NCBI RefSeq assembly: GCF_003171515.1
Contig: NC_089397.1
Location: forward strand, 1,178,001 to 1,242,000
Reading direction: 5' to 3'
Origin: Pyrenophora tritici-repentis
Taxonomy: Eukaryota; Ascomycota; Dothideomycetes; Pleosporales; Pleosporaceae
DNA length: 64,000 nt
Under the pieces are notes generated by a model. It did no database searches. It saw only the letters and a list, made by a program, of their open reading frames with translations, and was not told where the DNA came from. Position 1 is the stretch's first letter, and each line of letters begins with the position of its first letter. A program made the translations under genes and the position numbers. Positions 35,811 to 48,717 of the stretch are shown one piece after another.

Positions 35811-37367
35811 TTAGATGAGGTCTGTAGAGCGTGTTAGTGTGTGTGCCTATAAATATACATGTCGATTCAAACTTACCAGCCACGTTCATTGGCATCTCCT
35901 CGATCTGTGTGCTGTAGAACTGCTCGATTTCGCGCATCATACGGACATCGTCGGCGGTGACGAAGTTGATGGCAACACCCTTACGTCCGAAACGTCCACC
36001 ACGACCGATGCGGTGGATGTAGTTCTCACGGTTGGCGGGCAAGTCGTAGTTGATGACAAGGGAGACCTGCTGCACATCGATACCACGGGCCAAAAGGTCA
36101 GTGGCGATGAGGACACGAGAAGATCCGGAACGGAATTCCTTCATGATGACATCACGCTGTGCCTGGTCCATGTCACCGTGCATGGCGGAGACGGTGAAGT
36201 CACGGGCAGTGAGCTTGTCGGTGAGCCAGTCGACCTTCCTGCGAGTGTTGCAGAAGATGACAGCCTGGGTGATGGTGACGGTCTCGTACAAGTCGGACAG
36301 GGTGTCAAGCTTCCAGTCCTCCTTCTCGACAGCAATGTAGAATTGCTTGATACCTTCGAGGGTAAGTTCGTCCTTCTTGACAAGGATACGGACGGGGTCA
36401 CGCATGAACTTGGTGGTGACCTCAAGGACGTCCTGGGGCATGGTGGCGGACAGGAGGACGACCTGGGTTGACTGGGGCAGAAGCTGGAAGATGTCGTAGA
36501 TCTGCTCGGTGAAACCGCGAGACAACATCTCGTCGGCCTCGTCAAGGACGAACATCTTCATGTGGTCGGTCTTCAGGACACGACGCTGGATCATGTCGTG
36601 GACACGGCCGGGAGTACCAACAACAACCTGCGGGCCGTCCTGGAGAGCCTTCATGTCGTCACGGACGCTGGTACCACCAATGCAGGCGTGGCACTGGATG
36701 TCCATGAAGTCACCGATGGCGACAACGACCTTCTGGATCTGCTGGGCGAGCTCTCGGGTGGGGGCGAGGATGAGCGCCTGGCAGGCCTTGACGTTCGAGT
36801 CGATCTTCTGGAGGGTCGAGATGGAGAAGGTAGCCGTCTTACCAGTACCGGACTGGGCCTGGGCAATGACATCGTTGCCTGTTGTTTGTGTTAGTCGGTA
36901 TTTCCATTGTCGTGTTCTTGGTGGGGGGGTTTCGGCCCCTCACCGACCACGAAAAAAAGCCCGGCGTAGTCGCATCATCATCTCCTTCAAAATGATCTTG
37001 TCGGAGTGATGGCGGGTACACGACAGTGTTTTTGCTTTCTCGCTACAAGAGTGTGTGGGCGGACTTACCCTTGATGACGGGCATGATGGCGCGCTGCTGG
37101 ATGGCCGAAGGACGCTCGAAACCGTAGGCGTAGACTCCACGGAGGAGCTCAGCCTTCAGGTTCATGTTGTCGAAAGAGTCGGTAATCTCATCGTAGTTGG
37201 ACTCGATCTGGCCTGCGTATGTGTTAGCCTGGATTCACCTTTTTCTCGTGTGCTGTCGTTGTCGCGTTTGCATTCGCACTGCGGGGCGCGCAATATCTAA
37301 CAGCGGCGGAGCAGCAGTCTGGAAGAAACTCACCCTCGGGCACATCCTCAAGACCTTTGTCAGCCAT
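35811..37367 (-). CDS. TIF1: Translation initiation factor eIF4A, DEAD-box RNA helicase
   Basis: ATP-dependent RNA helicase of the cap-binding complex that unwinds 5' leaders. Four exons, 37367-37334, 37212-37069, 36878-35877 and 35821-35811; 396 residues, exactly family size. Start [12 protein letters not shown]. All motifs are present: [10 protein letters not shown] (I), TRELAQQ-type Ia, TPGRV (Ib), DEAD (II), SAT (III), ARGIDV (V) and [13 protein letters not shown] (VI). The last exon encodes only DLI after MNVA, the usual eIF4A C-terminus, so the 11-base terminal exon is well supported. The 190-bp intron before motif I is unusually long for this window. Divergent from the F-box/JmjC gene, with a 456-bp shared upstream region. 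Confidence 0.95.
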
Positions 37368-37823
37368 GATTGCGACTGGGAGAAGCGACTACTGGTGCTG
37401 GACCGTAGTCGAAAGGTTGCTCGTGGCGGGGTTAAAGCGGAGGATCCTCTGGATACCGCCGCGTACTTGTCTGTTGTAGGTGAAAACTAGATACCAGATC
37501 CTCTGCGCGAGAATCGAAGGGGTATCTAGAGTGATTTGAAAATTTATTGTAAGTTGGATTTGGTGGTGATGAAGCAGAAGGTGGGCTGGTGGGTGATGTT
37601 ATAAACCAAAATTTCTTCGCAGGTGCTAAGGCCCGAGCGCTAAGACACTCGCTAATTTTTACAAGAGGCAAACCCTTGGTTGCGCCTTCACTTGTACCGG
37701 TCAATTTTGTAAGCTAGCCTATGACTCCTCTCATCTCTCGTGTCTTCGTTTGCATCTTATTTGCAGCCACAAAAACGCCTGTGCAACGCAAACACTAAGC
37801 ATTGTCCCCCGCTCGTCATTGAC
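37368..37823. promoter_or_regulatory. Shared upstream region of eIF4A and the JmjC gene
   Basis: 456 bp between two divergent start codons. No TATA box stands out. It contains both promoters by position. Confidence 0.4.
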
Positions 37824-39755
37824 ATGGCGCCCGGCATCCTAGAACACCCTGGTATTGCCATTGCCGAATCACGACCAACGAAAAAATTAAAGACATCTGC
37901 AGCCACAGTCCTTGAAGACGACGACGAAGTGGCGAAATTCGTCGCAGTACCGTCGCATCCTCTGGGCATCAAGCCGGCCGGCAATGCGTATACGGCGTCC
38001 GAGAACATCAAGTCAAAATGTGGATTATTTGCCAGCCTGCCTGATGAGCTGCTGAGCCACATTCTTGAGTCATTCGAAGCTGACATCTTGATACGCCTGG
38101 GAAGCACGTGCCGGGCTCTCTATGCTTTTACCAGGTTGGATGAGTTGTGGAGGGCCTTATTCGTAAAGTGAGTACCATGGTAGATCCAAACACAAAGGCT
38201 TGTTTTCCTACCTAGCCATCTCCCAGTCATTTGCAGTCATTTGCGATCATCTCTTAGTCACCGCCAAACCCTTGGTTCGTCGAATTTCAGATCCGTCGTA
38301 CAAATTCCGTCTGCGATGACTGTTCCTGCCCGCCTGACAATTTCCTGACGAGATGTTTGAGCCCAGTGTGCGATGGCCGAGAAATGCTGCATCCTGTCTT
38401 CCAGTCTCATTTATTTCCTGCTTATTGGAAATGACCAAATATTCTTCGCCAACAAGAATGATAATGAAGTGTTGTAAACGTCATGGTGTTTCTTCACGTA
38501 CTGCTTCTTGCTCGCTTGCATCATCGCCTGTAAACCATTTCATAATCGAAGAGACTCCTACTGACTCACGAGTAGCTCTCCCGCCGACGATTTCGAGTGG
38601 CGCGGAACTTGGCGAGCAACCCATCTCAAGATCCCCAAAGAACATGTGACCTCGATACCCTGCAACAATCTATTCTCGGATGCCTTGTATCGGCCTTTTC
38701 AATGCGCCCACACACCCCTCAACCACTATGCGTTGAGCATTCCAAGATCAAATGAGATAGCTCGGTTATCAGATCTCAGTTATGATGAGTATGCGGAGAC
38801 ATGGGTAGACAAGCCTTTCATCCTCACTACTCCAGTCAAGGAATGGCCAGTATACGGTACCTGGACACCGGAGTCGCTCCTAGAAAAGTTCCCAGACACC
38901 AAGTTCCGAGCCGAAGCAGTAGACTGGCCTATGATAAAGTACATGTCCTATATGCACGACAACGCCGATGAATCACCTCTGTACCTCTTCGATCGCGCCT
39001 TTGCCGAAAAGACGAACATCGACATTACAGCGGCACCCCACTCAAAGCAAGCCGCATATTGGAGTCCCACATGTTTCGGCGACGACCTTTTCAGCGTGCT
39101 GGGAGAGCACCGCCCGGACTGCCGCTGGATGATCATGGGTCCCAAGCGCAGCGGATCTACGTTTCACAAAGACCCAAACGCAACGAGCGCGTGGAACGCT
39201 GTCCTCACTGGAAGCAAATACTGGCTCATGTTCCCTGCGGGTCCTGGCATCGAGCCCCCACCTGGGGTCATCGTCTCAGAAGATCAATCCGAAATTACCT
39301 CCCCGCTCAGTATCGCAGAGTATATGCTAACCTTCCACGAACTTGCGCGCCAGACTCCCGGCTGCAAAGAAGGAATCTGTTATTCTGGAGAGGTGTTGCA
39401 TGTACCATCAGGCTGGTTCCACCTCGTTCTGAATCTCGAGGACAGCCTTGCATTGACACAAAACTTTGTCCCGAGGAAGAAACTACCAGACGTCCTGGCC
39501 TTCTTACGCGATCAGCGGAGCGAGGTCAGTGGGTTCAAGGAAGATGTTTGCGATCGGGCATATGAGCTCTTCGTAGAAAGACTACAGGAACAACACCCCG
39601 AGCTACTCGAGCAAGGTCTCGTTGAACTGGAAAACAAGACAAAGAAGAGCCGTGGTAAATGGGAGCAGTTGACCAAGGGAGACGACGAGGAGGAAGTAGC
39701 AGGAGGCTTCAGCTTCGGCTTTGGAGGTGACGACGATGACGCTGATATCCCATGA
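37824..39755 (+). CDS. F-box and JmjC domain protein (JMJD6-like oxygenase)
   Basis: Predicted Fe(II)/2-oxoglutarate-dependent oxygenase linked to an SCF ubiquitin ligase through its F-box. Two exons, 37824-38167 and 38573-39755; 508 residues. The F-box lies at about residues 74-114 (FASLPDELLSHILESF). The junction reads LFVN-SSPADDFEWRGTWRATH in frame. The JmjC core has the iron triad His313, Asp315 (STFHKDPN) and His398 (VPSGWFHLVLNLED), and the JMJD6-type block YWSPTCFGDDLFSVLGE. The C-terminus is acidic (FGGDDDDADIP). The 405-bp intron is long for this genome and uses a weak acceptor (CACGAG), so a small extra exon is possible. Substrate unknown. Confidence 0.87.
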
Positions 39756-41599
39756 GTATGAGGTGGCGTTCGACGGCTCCTTCCAAACAAGTCAGAACAC
39801 AACTTGAATAAACTCTCGCGAAAATCATCCCGGTGAATATCCCGTTCACATGCAAATCGGCCCACCGGCCATTTCCATCCCATCCATCCGTCCACCGGAC
39901 ATGCGCACCACCTCCCTAATACCTATCTCCAACCTTCCTAAATGATACCTTGCACAACTTTCCCCTTTCCCTGCACCGCACCATACCGCGACCGCACCGG
40001 ACGCCGTCTCTCCCCGTAGTCTCTTGGTCCTCCCTTGGCATCAACGCACAGGCATATTCGCCAAGCCGTACCGACCCACGACTCTGCACAGTCCACCAGA
40101 TCGACCTCGCAAGCGCGGACCGCTTAACTACTGTTCCTGCACACGAGCACGAGCGCGTGCTTTTCTGGGCATTTGCCTATTTCCGAGGAAAGACGATCGC
40201 AATTCTTTGGCTTTGGCACTAGGTGGCTTGTCGTGTTGGAGTGGAGCTCTTGGCGAGCTGGACTGTGCGGGATCCGTTGGTTTGGGCACAGAGGCAAGGG
40301 GGAGAGGGAGAAGAGATGAGGCTCTGTTTTTAGATGGGGGGCGATGTGACGCTAGGGTGTTGTTTGGGTTTGGGTAAATTGCAGTGGGGGTTTGTTGAGG
40401 AATTGCATGGAGGGATGATGTCACTGGATATAAGTCATGAGGATTGTACCGGTAGCCTGGTAGCTATTTACTTTTGTTTCACAAGCAACACTATTTGAGA
40501 GTTGAAAGTGTACGCAAAGAAAGGTTTTCGTGTTTTATATGACATGGATGTACTGTGCTGTGGGCAACTAGGGCATTTACCAGTAAAATATTGGAGCTCT
40601 GATGGAGGAAATGAGTGAAGCAACATCATCTTATACTATATTTGTGATCGTCTCAATTTGCAGAATATGAGACTATGATAGCTCTGTGCTACGCTCACCA
40701 CTAATCGTTTCAAACTCTAGATGTATTTCTCTCACAATCCTATCTTATCTGTCTGATTATACACGAATCCTAAAAGAATAATCCTAAAAGAATAATCCTA
40801 AAAGAATAATCCTAAAAGAATAATCCTAAAAGAATAATCCTAAAAGAAAAAGAACATTACATGTACACATATCTACATGTATCCGTCTATCTCACACCAG
40901 CACATCTACACCTCTATCTACATCCGCCTCCCCATCTACATATGTGTACACCCATCTCCACCTCCACCAACATTCACGACACCAAACAAATAACTCCACA
41001 CGCTCAAAAACATAAGACATATTGGAACAAGGTCCCTCTAGTAGTATGACTACTATGGATAACCGAGTGGGAGGAGGGACAAGGCGGGGTGGCTGCAACG
41101 TATTGTATAGACTATCGTATTGAGTGTCGCAGACTCACTCTGTTGTGGTGGGTGCTATTGCCCACCGGGCAGTGCCTGCCACACCAGCATATCATGTGAC
41201 TCCCAAGCACCTTCTACCCTGGACTGAACTCAGATATTCTCAACAAGACATAATAAAACACAACAGAACAAGAACAAAAATCTCAGCCAACGCAAAAAAT
41301 CGAATTAATCCACATCCCATGTGCAGGCCAAAATAAACAGCAGCAAGGGGGAGCTTTAACGCAAAAAGCTCTGGGTATCCCAAAAACAAGCAAACAACAG
41401 AACCGCTACAGCAACGGCAACGGAAACAAGGGTGCGTACGCTCTTTGTACAAGTACAGCGACAGGCCAACAACCCCACAACGCCCATATCCAACGAATCA
41501 CACGCCCACACCCATGCCATCCCAAGCCTACCATGAACCCAAGTCCTAGATCCCCCCAAGCACCACCCCCACCCATCTCACGCATTCCAGACGTCTACA
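39756..41599. other. Intergenic, low-complexity
   Basis: 1.8 kb without a supported gene. Contains the 14-bp tandem array at 40766-40849 and a stretch rich in CATCTAC-like motifs at 40860-40960. It is the 3' flank of both converging genes. Confidence 0.6.
40766..40849. repeat. 14-bp minisatellite, six copies
   Basis: AATCCTAAAAGAAT repeated six times head to tail; the sixth copy ends AAA instead of AAT. Intergenic. Confidence 0.93.
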
Positions 41600-44500
41600 C
41601 TACCCACTCCCCTCACTACTCTCCCCGCCACTAAAATAACTCTGATCCAGCCTTAAAATCCACTCAATCTTCTCCCTCTCACTCCTCGCTCTAAAAATAT
41701 ACGTATTACTTCTTGCGAAAACCGCAAACACGACATCTTTATTTACACCACTAGCTGCATTTCCGGGAACGCTCAACGATGCGCCGCTGCTAACGCTGCC
41801 GCCTCCAGAAAGCAGTCTAGCAATCTGCGGCGAATGATCGATTTTAGCGGTGGATACATTGATTGCGTTAATTTCATCGCCGTCGTTGGAGTAGATGTGC
41901 AGGTATGGTTTACGCAGTTCGACATATCGTCGTATCCAGCGGGTATTTGTCGGATCGGGTGTCATCAGGTAACTCGCCTTCATAAGGTTTGGATTCTTGG
42001 CAACGAAGCGTACAGTAGCTGTGAGACTCGGTGTCGGACTCGGGGATGGAGACGGTGAGCGGGGTGCAAAAGCTGCGCCATTCGATGGCGGTTCCAGATT
42101 CGTTGAATTGAGGATGATTTCCGCGGGGGCCTTTTTGGTCTTCCAAAGCGAGATTATGCGTGTGAGGAGCGCTTTTTGGGAGTCTGTTAAGGACTTGTTT
42201 TTTGAGGCGGCGAGCGCGGAGGTGGGGATGCTGAGAGCTTTGGAGGAGAGGACTGAGCGCGCGGTTTCAATGTCGGCGATGCGGCGGCGGCGCTTTTCCA
42301 TGTCGATGAAGTCGCGGACGAGGGAGACGCCGCGAGGGGTCCAGCCGGAGAGTTGTTCTTCGCCTTTTATGTAGTCGTCTTTTGTGTTCATACGCCAGAG
42401 GTCCGTGGCGCGCTTTACGGAGGTGGGGCGGATGGCGACGTTGAAGATACCGACGGTGGAGTGGACGATCTTGACAGTATTCCAGATGCTGGCGAGGGAG
42501 AAGAGCGAGGTTTGGCGGATATATGAGCGGCCTCGGATCTGAACGAGGAGATCAAAGGAGAAGGTCATCGGTTCGATGAGTTTGGGCGATGTAACGTCGA
42601 AGAGTAGGGTTGTTTTGACCCGGAAGTTGTCTTTCGTCGCACGGTCAAGAATCTGGGAAGCATGTGCAGTGCTGTCCCACCTTCCTACAAACTTCACATT
42701 GGTTGTGCCGTCTGCGTTTTTCCTGATAAGCGGCGGCGAGACCAGATCCACTGGCACTTCCTTGACAGGCGAGCCGTAGTTTGGACAATTGCCTGCTGCA
42801 TCGACCATGCGAATACGGCCCATACGGAGCGCCTTGACACCCTCCCAGTGTATTGTGTCTCCAGCAGTGTGGGTAAGGTTGACGACAATACGACGTGCCA
42901 GACCCTGATGGAGCTGGTACACTCCAGCATCCATAACGCTGCTCTGTGTGACTTCAACCGGCTGATATGTTCCATCATCCGTAATCTCTTGTATCTGTAT
43001 ACGCGAGAAGATATCATGTGTGTCCTCTGTATAAAACTCCGACTCTGGTAAGCGTGCGTTTCGTCGTTTTTGCTTGGGCTGCTCCGCCGAGTCGCGCATG
43101 TCGTCCCAACTTAGCAGCTTGTCAAGATGGATATCTGTCACTTTCGCGAAGATTGATATCCGCAAAAACGTGTCGCGCGGACTTGGATACGGAAGGCTCA
43201 TGCTATGCACACTCTCGAAACGAATGGGCCCTTCGTTGAAATCTGTTATCCAAGTTGTAGTCGTCGCACCGCTCTCATCTGAGATACCGGGCACGAAGAG
43301 CACAGCGTGCACTTGAGTTCCTTCTCGTTCTGGGAAGCCAACGAACTCGTGCATACCGACATTAAACTTGAGCGTAGTTGAAGGAGCCTCTGCGGATGAA
43401 GGTTCTAACGACAGCCGGATGATACCAATAGGGTTTGCCGTATACGGAGAGATCACATCAAGACTAAAGTCCCGTACTCTCGACTCGAATACAGCGGCAA
43501 GCGGAACATCCACATCCCCTATCCGCGTGAACTCAGGCATGCACGGTTCTGAGAAAGGCGACTCAGGGTTGAAATGCTGGAAGTACTCTGGACGGTTCAT
43601 GTACTGATGCATTTGGTGCATCCGCCGTACCCTATCGCGTAGCTTCTGCAACGACCAAAGGTGAACGACCTCATTCTTGAAATCAATGACGCGTATGCCG
43701 ACGCATGGCTTTGATTGATTGTCAAGATACTCGTCGTCTTCTCCAGGGATGCCCATGTTGACCAGGTCGTAGGATGATGGGACTGTATGACCAATATCGA
43801 CGATGCAAAACTGGAAAACAACGCGCTTGTCCATTTGCTGGCTCATGACCTGGGCCTCCTTCAGGATCGCCGCATTTTGCAAAAGCGTCTCCGCCATGGT
43901 GACATATTTCCGTCGCCGCCACTGTTTGGACACAGTCCGGATCAACTCCAGCTGATGTTCGTTCTGTGTGGCCTCGTCGGTTTCCGGTTCTTCGTTGATT
44001 TCAGGCGGGATATCATGTCCTAAGCTCTTCAATTGACGCTTGAATGCTTCTTTCTGCTCCTTCAGTTGCTTCTGCATCTCTTCTTTCGCAGCCCGCAGCT
44101 CTTCCAGCTCAACCTTGGCCTCCACGTCGGCCTTGAGTTTGCTCTGAAAGTCGTCCTTTGACTGCTCAATCTTCCTTTGCATGTCCTCTCGGATCTCGTG
44201 CATCTTTTCGCTACCTTCTTGCTGTGGCGTGGACGGCATCGTCAACATGGTATCCAGCGAGAAGTTGTCCAACGTCCCACTGCCACCAGAGGCATACTTC
44301 TCCCTGTCCCTGAAAGCGTATGAAGACATAGACTCGGTATCACCCTCGTCGCTGTATATCCGACTCTCCGGACGAGCTTTCCGTGTCTCGCGCAGCCTGC
44401 TGAGGTTTTCGAACAGCGCCTCAAAATCCTCGTCTGGAAGGGTCTCGATGCGTTTATCCGGTCCTAGCCAAGCAGTAAGGGCCTCCCTCCGCGCGTAGGA

Positions 44501-46528
44501 AAACTCGGACTCTCGACCGCGTTGCCACAGCGCAGGCGATCCGGCTCTGGGACTGTCTGGGTCGAAGTCGCTGTTCGCTATGCTAATTGCACTGTAGGAT
44601 CTGTCGTGTCCGGGCCTAGGTGCGGGCGAAGGAGAATTCAGATTACCAGCCACTGTCTGTCGGAGAAGGCTTGTTCCGACTTCAGCGCGCTCCGCTCTTG
44701 CTTCTTGTGGGTTATTGAATCGAAAAATGTGGAAGTCGCCAAGGATGATGCGGTGCCCGCTCTTGAGTAACCTGGGCTTATCGATGCGTACGCCGTTAAC
44801 CATGACACTAGCAGTTTCCTGGGGTATCACAGTAACCTTGCCGTCCACATTCTCAAAGTTGCAGTGCTCGGCAAGAATCTGCGAACCATTTAAGCGGATT
44901 TGTGCAGTCTGACCGTCAACGTCTGAGTTTCCCACTGTTGTCGTACCAGGTTTTAGATTGTAGACGAGACATTCGGTCAGAAGTGGATCATCACTCAAAT
45001 TGACCAAATGAGGCATGTTCTTGGGCGTTGAAAGACCAACGAAGCCCTTTTCAATGCTGATTCCTAGCTCTTCTAAGGCAGCCTCGCGCTCCTTGTGAAT
45101 TTCTTCCGTCTTTTGCAGCTTCTCTTCCCAAGTCTGATTCAACTCGGTGTAGAGCTTCTCCGATTGGTCCAGCTGCTCGACAATCTCAGCTTTTGAGACC
45201 TTCTTGATCGATCCATCTGCCTGTGTAATGGAGACAATTTGTTTTTCCAACGGTGTGTCTGGTGCGTACTGTTCTTCTATGATGCCGTTCGCACCCGGAG
45301 CGCCTCCCCCACCCCCACCTAATTGTGACCGCAATTTGGACAGTTCCTCCTTGAGTTCTCTAATCATGCGCGCGTTGGGGTCTTCGTTTACGACGGCGTG
45401 GTTCTTGATACGTTTCGCAGAGTCGGCATAACGGAGCGTGGAGAGGGTTTCGTCGAAGTTGATGTCGGCCGGGGAAATGGCAGCGATCATGGCAGTCATA
45501 CTGTTTCCTCCTAGCGAGTCTTTGAGCAGCCATGTCAAGATGGAGTCTCGGTAGGGAACTTGAGCCTTTTTCTTCCCTGACGACTGATCCGCGAGGGCTG
45601 CAATGACACGACCTAGGGTAGAGAGAGATCGATTGATCTCTGCACCCTCCTTCAGCCTTGCGCCCGTTGCACCTGTCGAGGTAGCTCTTTCCGAACCAGC
45701 CAAATCAACCAAACTAATCTTTGCCACCCTCTCCCCGCTCATGCTTGTCTCGACATCGTGGCGTTTCTGGGTGAGGGTAAGGGTGAAGACGGCGTGCGAT
45801 CGGGAGGAGGTTTCGTTCATGTTGGTCGCGGCGACGGTACGGGCCTTGTTTCCTTCGTCCATCAAGTTCTCGATTTCGGGAAAAGACTGGACGACCAGTT
45901 TGGCCAAATCTTCGACATAAGGACCGGTCGACGGGTGCTCTCGGACACGCAAATTGCCCTTGTTTGACGGATTTAGCAGATCGCGTACGCGCTCATTGTA
46001 GATTTCCAGATATGAGACTTCAACTGTGCATGTTGAATTCTTGTCCGCCTGCAACCCCTTTATCCTCTCAAACATGTCCTGGCAAATCTTGGGAATGATT
46101 CCGTATTCTGCGCCATAGCCCATCATCGAGTACGACTTGCCCGAACCCGTCTGACCGTAGGCGAAAATACAGTTGTTGTAGCCCTGGAAGGCATTGTCGA
46201 GAAGCGGCTTTCCGAGATCCTCGTGGAGGTTGTCTTGGCCCGCATAGTTGGGAGCATCGCGGTCAAAGGACCAGTAGGATCGGTCAAAGGCGAATGTCTT
46301 GGTGCCTTCGGCGGCGGCTTTGGCGGCCTTACCCTTGATATCCAGGTGTTGTGGGGGAGTCAGAATGGTCTGGTCGCCTTTCATCTGCACGATACATTGT
46401 GCATTGCGCGCCTTTTCTGCTTCCTGTTAGTCGCACAGTCTGATAGTCTGTACACGTGCCTGCCTACCTCGTCCGTTAAAAGGCCTGCATCGCACCACGA
46501 CCTTGATATTCCCTCCGCCGGACGCCAT
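41600..46528 (-). CDS. uncA: Kinesin-3 motor (UNC-104/KIF1A type, fungal UncA)
   Basis: Plus-end-directed microtubule motor that moves endosomes and vesicles. Two exons, 46528-46468 and 46419-41600; about 1,626 residues. The motor domain spans roughly residues 1-370 (VVVRCRPF, AYGQTGSGKS P-loop, NETSSRSH switch I, LVDLAGSER switch II, AEINRSLSTLG). A neck coil follows, then an FHA domain near 500-600 (TTVGNSDVDGQTAQIRLNGS; GDFHIF), coiled coil, KIF1B-like stalk, DUF3694-type block and a C-terminal PH domain (RWIRRYVELRKPYLHIYSND; ARSEREKIEWILRLDQSYF) for phosphoinositide binding. The first intron is 48 bp; its acceptor is ambiguous (GAAG is needed for phase; the nearby ACAG is out of phase). 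Otherwise one uninterrupted 4.8-kb exon. Confidence 0.94.
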
Positions 46529-47051
46529 GATGTCTGCTGCGGGCAATGTACTCGTAAAAGCCGGGGTATATGGGGGAAGGAGAAGCCAGCGCGGCCGTCG
46601 GTTTAAGCAGCGATCAGACGCGGAGTCTGTGGGACTTCATGGGCGGCGACGGGCGTTTCGGGCGACCTTTTGGGGCGACTTTTGTTCTTCTTTACGGGTC
46701 AGGAGTAGTTTGTTGTATGGTGTTGTCTTTTTTGGTACGCGCTCAGGGACACGATCCCTGTACGCCAGTGCCTGCAATGCAGCCGACCTATGCGGGATGA
46801 ACGGCTGACGAGAACACACGACTCTGATTTGACCCGGCGAGAAACAAAACAATGGTAGAAACAATGGCGCCCCCCGGGGAAAATATTATCGCAGCTTGGA
46901 ATCGGAATGGCGAGTGAGCGTCAGCCTCGAGGGGTAGTTTACCGTGGCCCGCCGCTCTAAATCATGAACCCTGCGTCATTTCGAGACGATACCGCAAATC
47001 TACTTTTCAACACCATCGATTCTCACACGAGAGCCACACGCACGTCTATCC
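46529..47051. promoter_or_regulatory. Shared upstream region of kinesin-3 and TRM5
   Basis: 523 bp between two divergent ATGs. Contains both promoters by position; no distinct TATA or other element recognised. Confidence 0.4.
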
Positions 47052-48531
47052 ATGTCGGCCCCAGAAGCCACCACCGACGACATGTTCGCGCCGCCTGTGA
47101 ATCGTGCCATGAAGGTGCTCGACCGCAGCTTCTTCCAAAAGACCATTCCCACCTCGGCCGCGCGCATCTTCAACCCCAAGGACATTTCGCGCTGTCGCAA
47201 GGAATTGACCGCCAGCAAGGACACGCTGCCCACCAACCGAGTAGACCCAATAAGAGCGGACCCAGACCTAGAACTCGCCACTAAAGGCAGCAAATGCCTA
47301 CTCCTACGACCCGAAGTGCTTCACACAGGTGAGTCACACGCAGCAGCGGGGTGCGTAGCCATATCTAAGTACTGAGTCCTGAAACCAGGCAGATCGAACA
47401 ACATGGTCCCCTAAGCTACGCTCCCTAGAGCAAGACGGCACCTTAGGCGTAATCCCCTATCAACTCCACCTCGACTACAACTACTTCACCTACTCTGAAA
47501 TCACCAGCGCCACCATCCCCCCACCCGAGTCCAAATACGACGATGAAATACCCCAAGGTTTCGCCCTCGCCGGCCACGTCGCCCACCTCAACCTGCGCGA
47601 GCGCTACTGGCCCTACAAACACCTCATCGCCACCGTGCTCGCAGACAAGAACCCAATGGTCAAAACTGTCATCAATAAACTCGATAACGTCGGTACGGAA
47701 AACGCGTTCCGAACGTTTCAGTACGAGGTTCTGCATGGCCCAGATGACATGAACGTCGAGCTGCGCGAGCAAGGGTGTACGTTTAAATTCGACTTTGCAA
47801 AGGTATATTGGAACACGCGGTTGCACACGGAGCACGAGCGCTTGTGTAACTTATTTCGCGAGGGCGAGGCCATTTGCGATGTCATGGCTGGTGTAGGCCC
47901 CTTTGCCATTCCCGCAGGCAAGAAGAAGTCTTTCGTGTGGGCCAACGATCTCAACCCTGAATCTTACAACGCACTGGTGGGAAACATCAAGACGAACAAA
48001 GTGGGGGATTTTGTGCGTCCTTTTAATACAGATGGTGGAGCATTTATCCGCCAAGCGTCCGTGGATCTATTGACGGGCGGAGAGGTTTCCATACCCATCT
48101 TCCCCAAGACCAAATCCTCCCGCTCGCAGCCTGACAAGGCACCCCCCGCGGCCCTGAAAACCCTCACCCAACCCCGGTTTTTCGCCCACTACGTCATGAA
48201 CCTCCCCGCTTCTGCCATCACTTTCCTGCCCTCATTCATCGGTCTCTACGCCAATGTTCCCGGTCTTCCAGCCCAGGAAATAAAAGACATGATGAAGAAG
48301 CAAGACCAGAAACTTCCCATGATACATGTCCACTGCTTTTCAACAAAGAGCGAGGATAATGTCGCCGAGATCAAGGGTATTTGCGAGGAAATTGGCAGGC
48401 AGCTGCAGTGCAAGATTACGCCTGAGATGGAGGGCGTGGATGTGCATGATGTGAGGGATGTGGCGCCGAAGAAGAGGATGTTTTGTGCGAGTTTTAGGTT
48501 GCCGGAAGAGGTTGCTTTTAGGGGTATGTAG
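47052..48531 (+). CDS. TRM5: tRNA (guanine37-N1)-methyltransferase Trm5
   Basis: Methylates G37 next to the anticodon using S-adenosylmethionine, preventing +1 frameshifts; the fungal enzyme acts in nucleus and mitochondria. Two exons, 47052-47328 and 47393-48531, with a 64-bp intron joined as LHTDRTTWSPKLRSLEQDG; 471 residues. Visible blocks: the N-terminal D1-like region, LNLRERYWPYKHLIATV and AFRTFQYEVLHG before the catalytic domain, SAM-binding ICDVMAGVGPFAIPAGKK and VWANDLNPESYNAL, and the catalytic-loop motif MNLPASAITFLPSF. Start ATG 47052 gives MSAPEATTDD. No mitochondrial presequence is evident at this start; an upstream in-frame ATG was not found. Confidence 0.93.
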
Positions 48532-48717
48532 GTGAAGAAAGGGAGGATAGATGGTGAGTGGAATGATGGTTTTATGGAATTGTAATCTTCTATGGAGATT
48601 CATTACATTACTCATCTTTGTGTCCTCCACCACATTGCTCAAAATATACCCCGCTCCTTGCTTACATAAATCTCTCCTCTCACATGCTCTCTGCATCCAT
48701 CATCCCATTCCATATCC

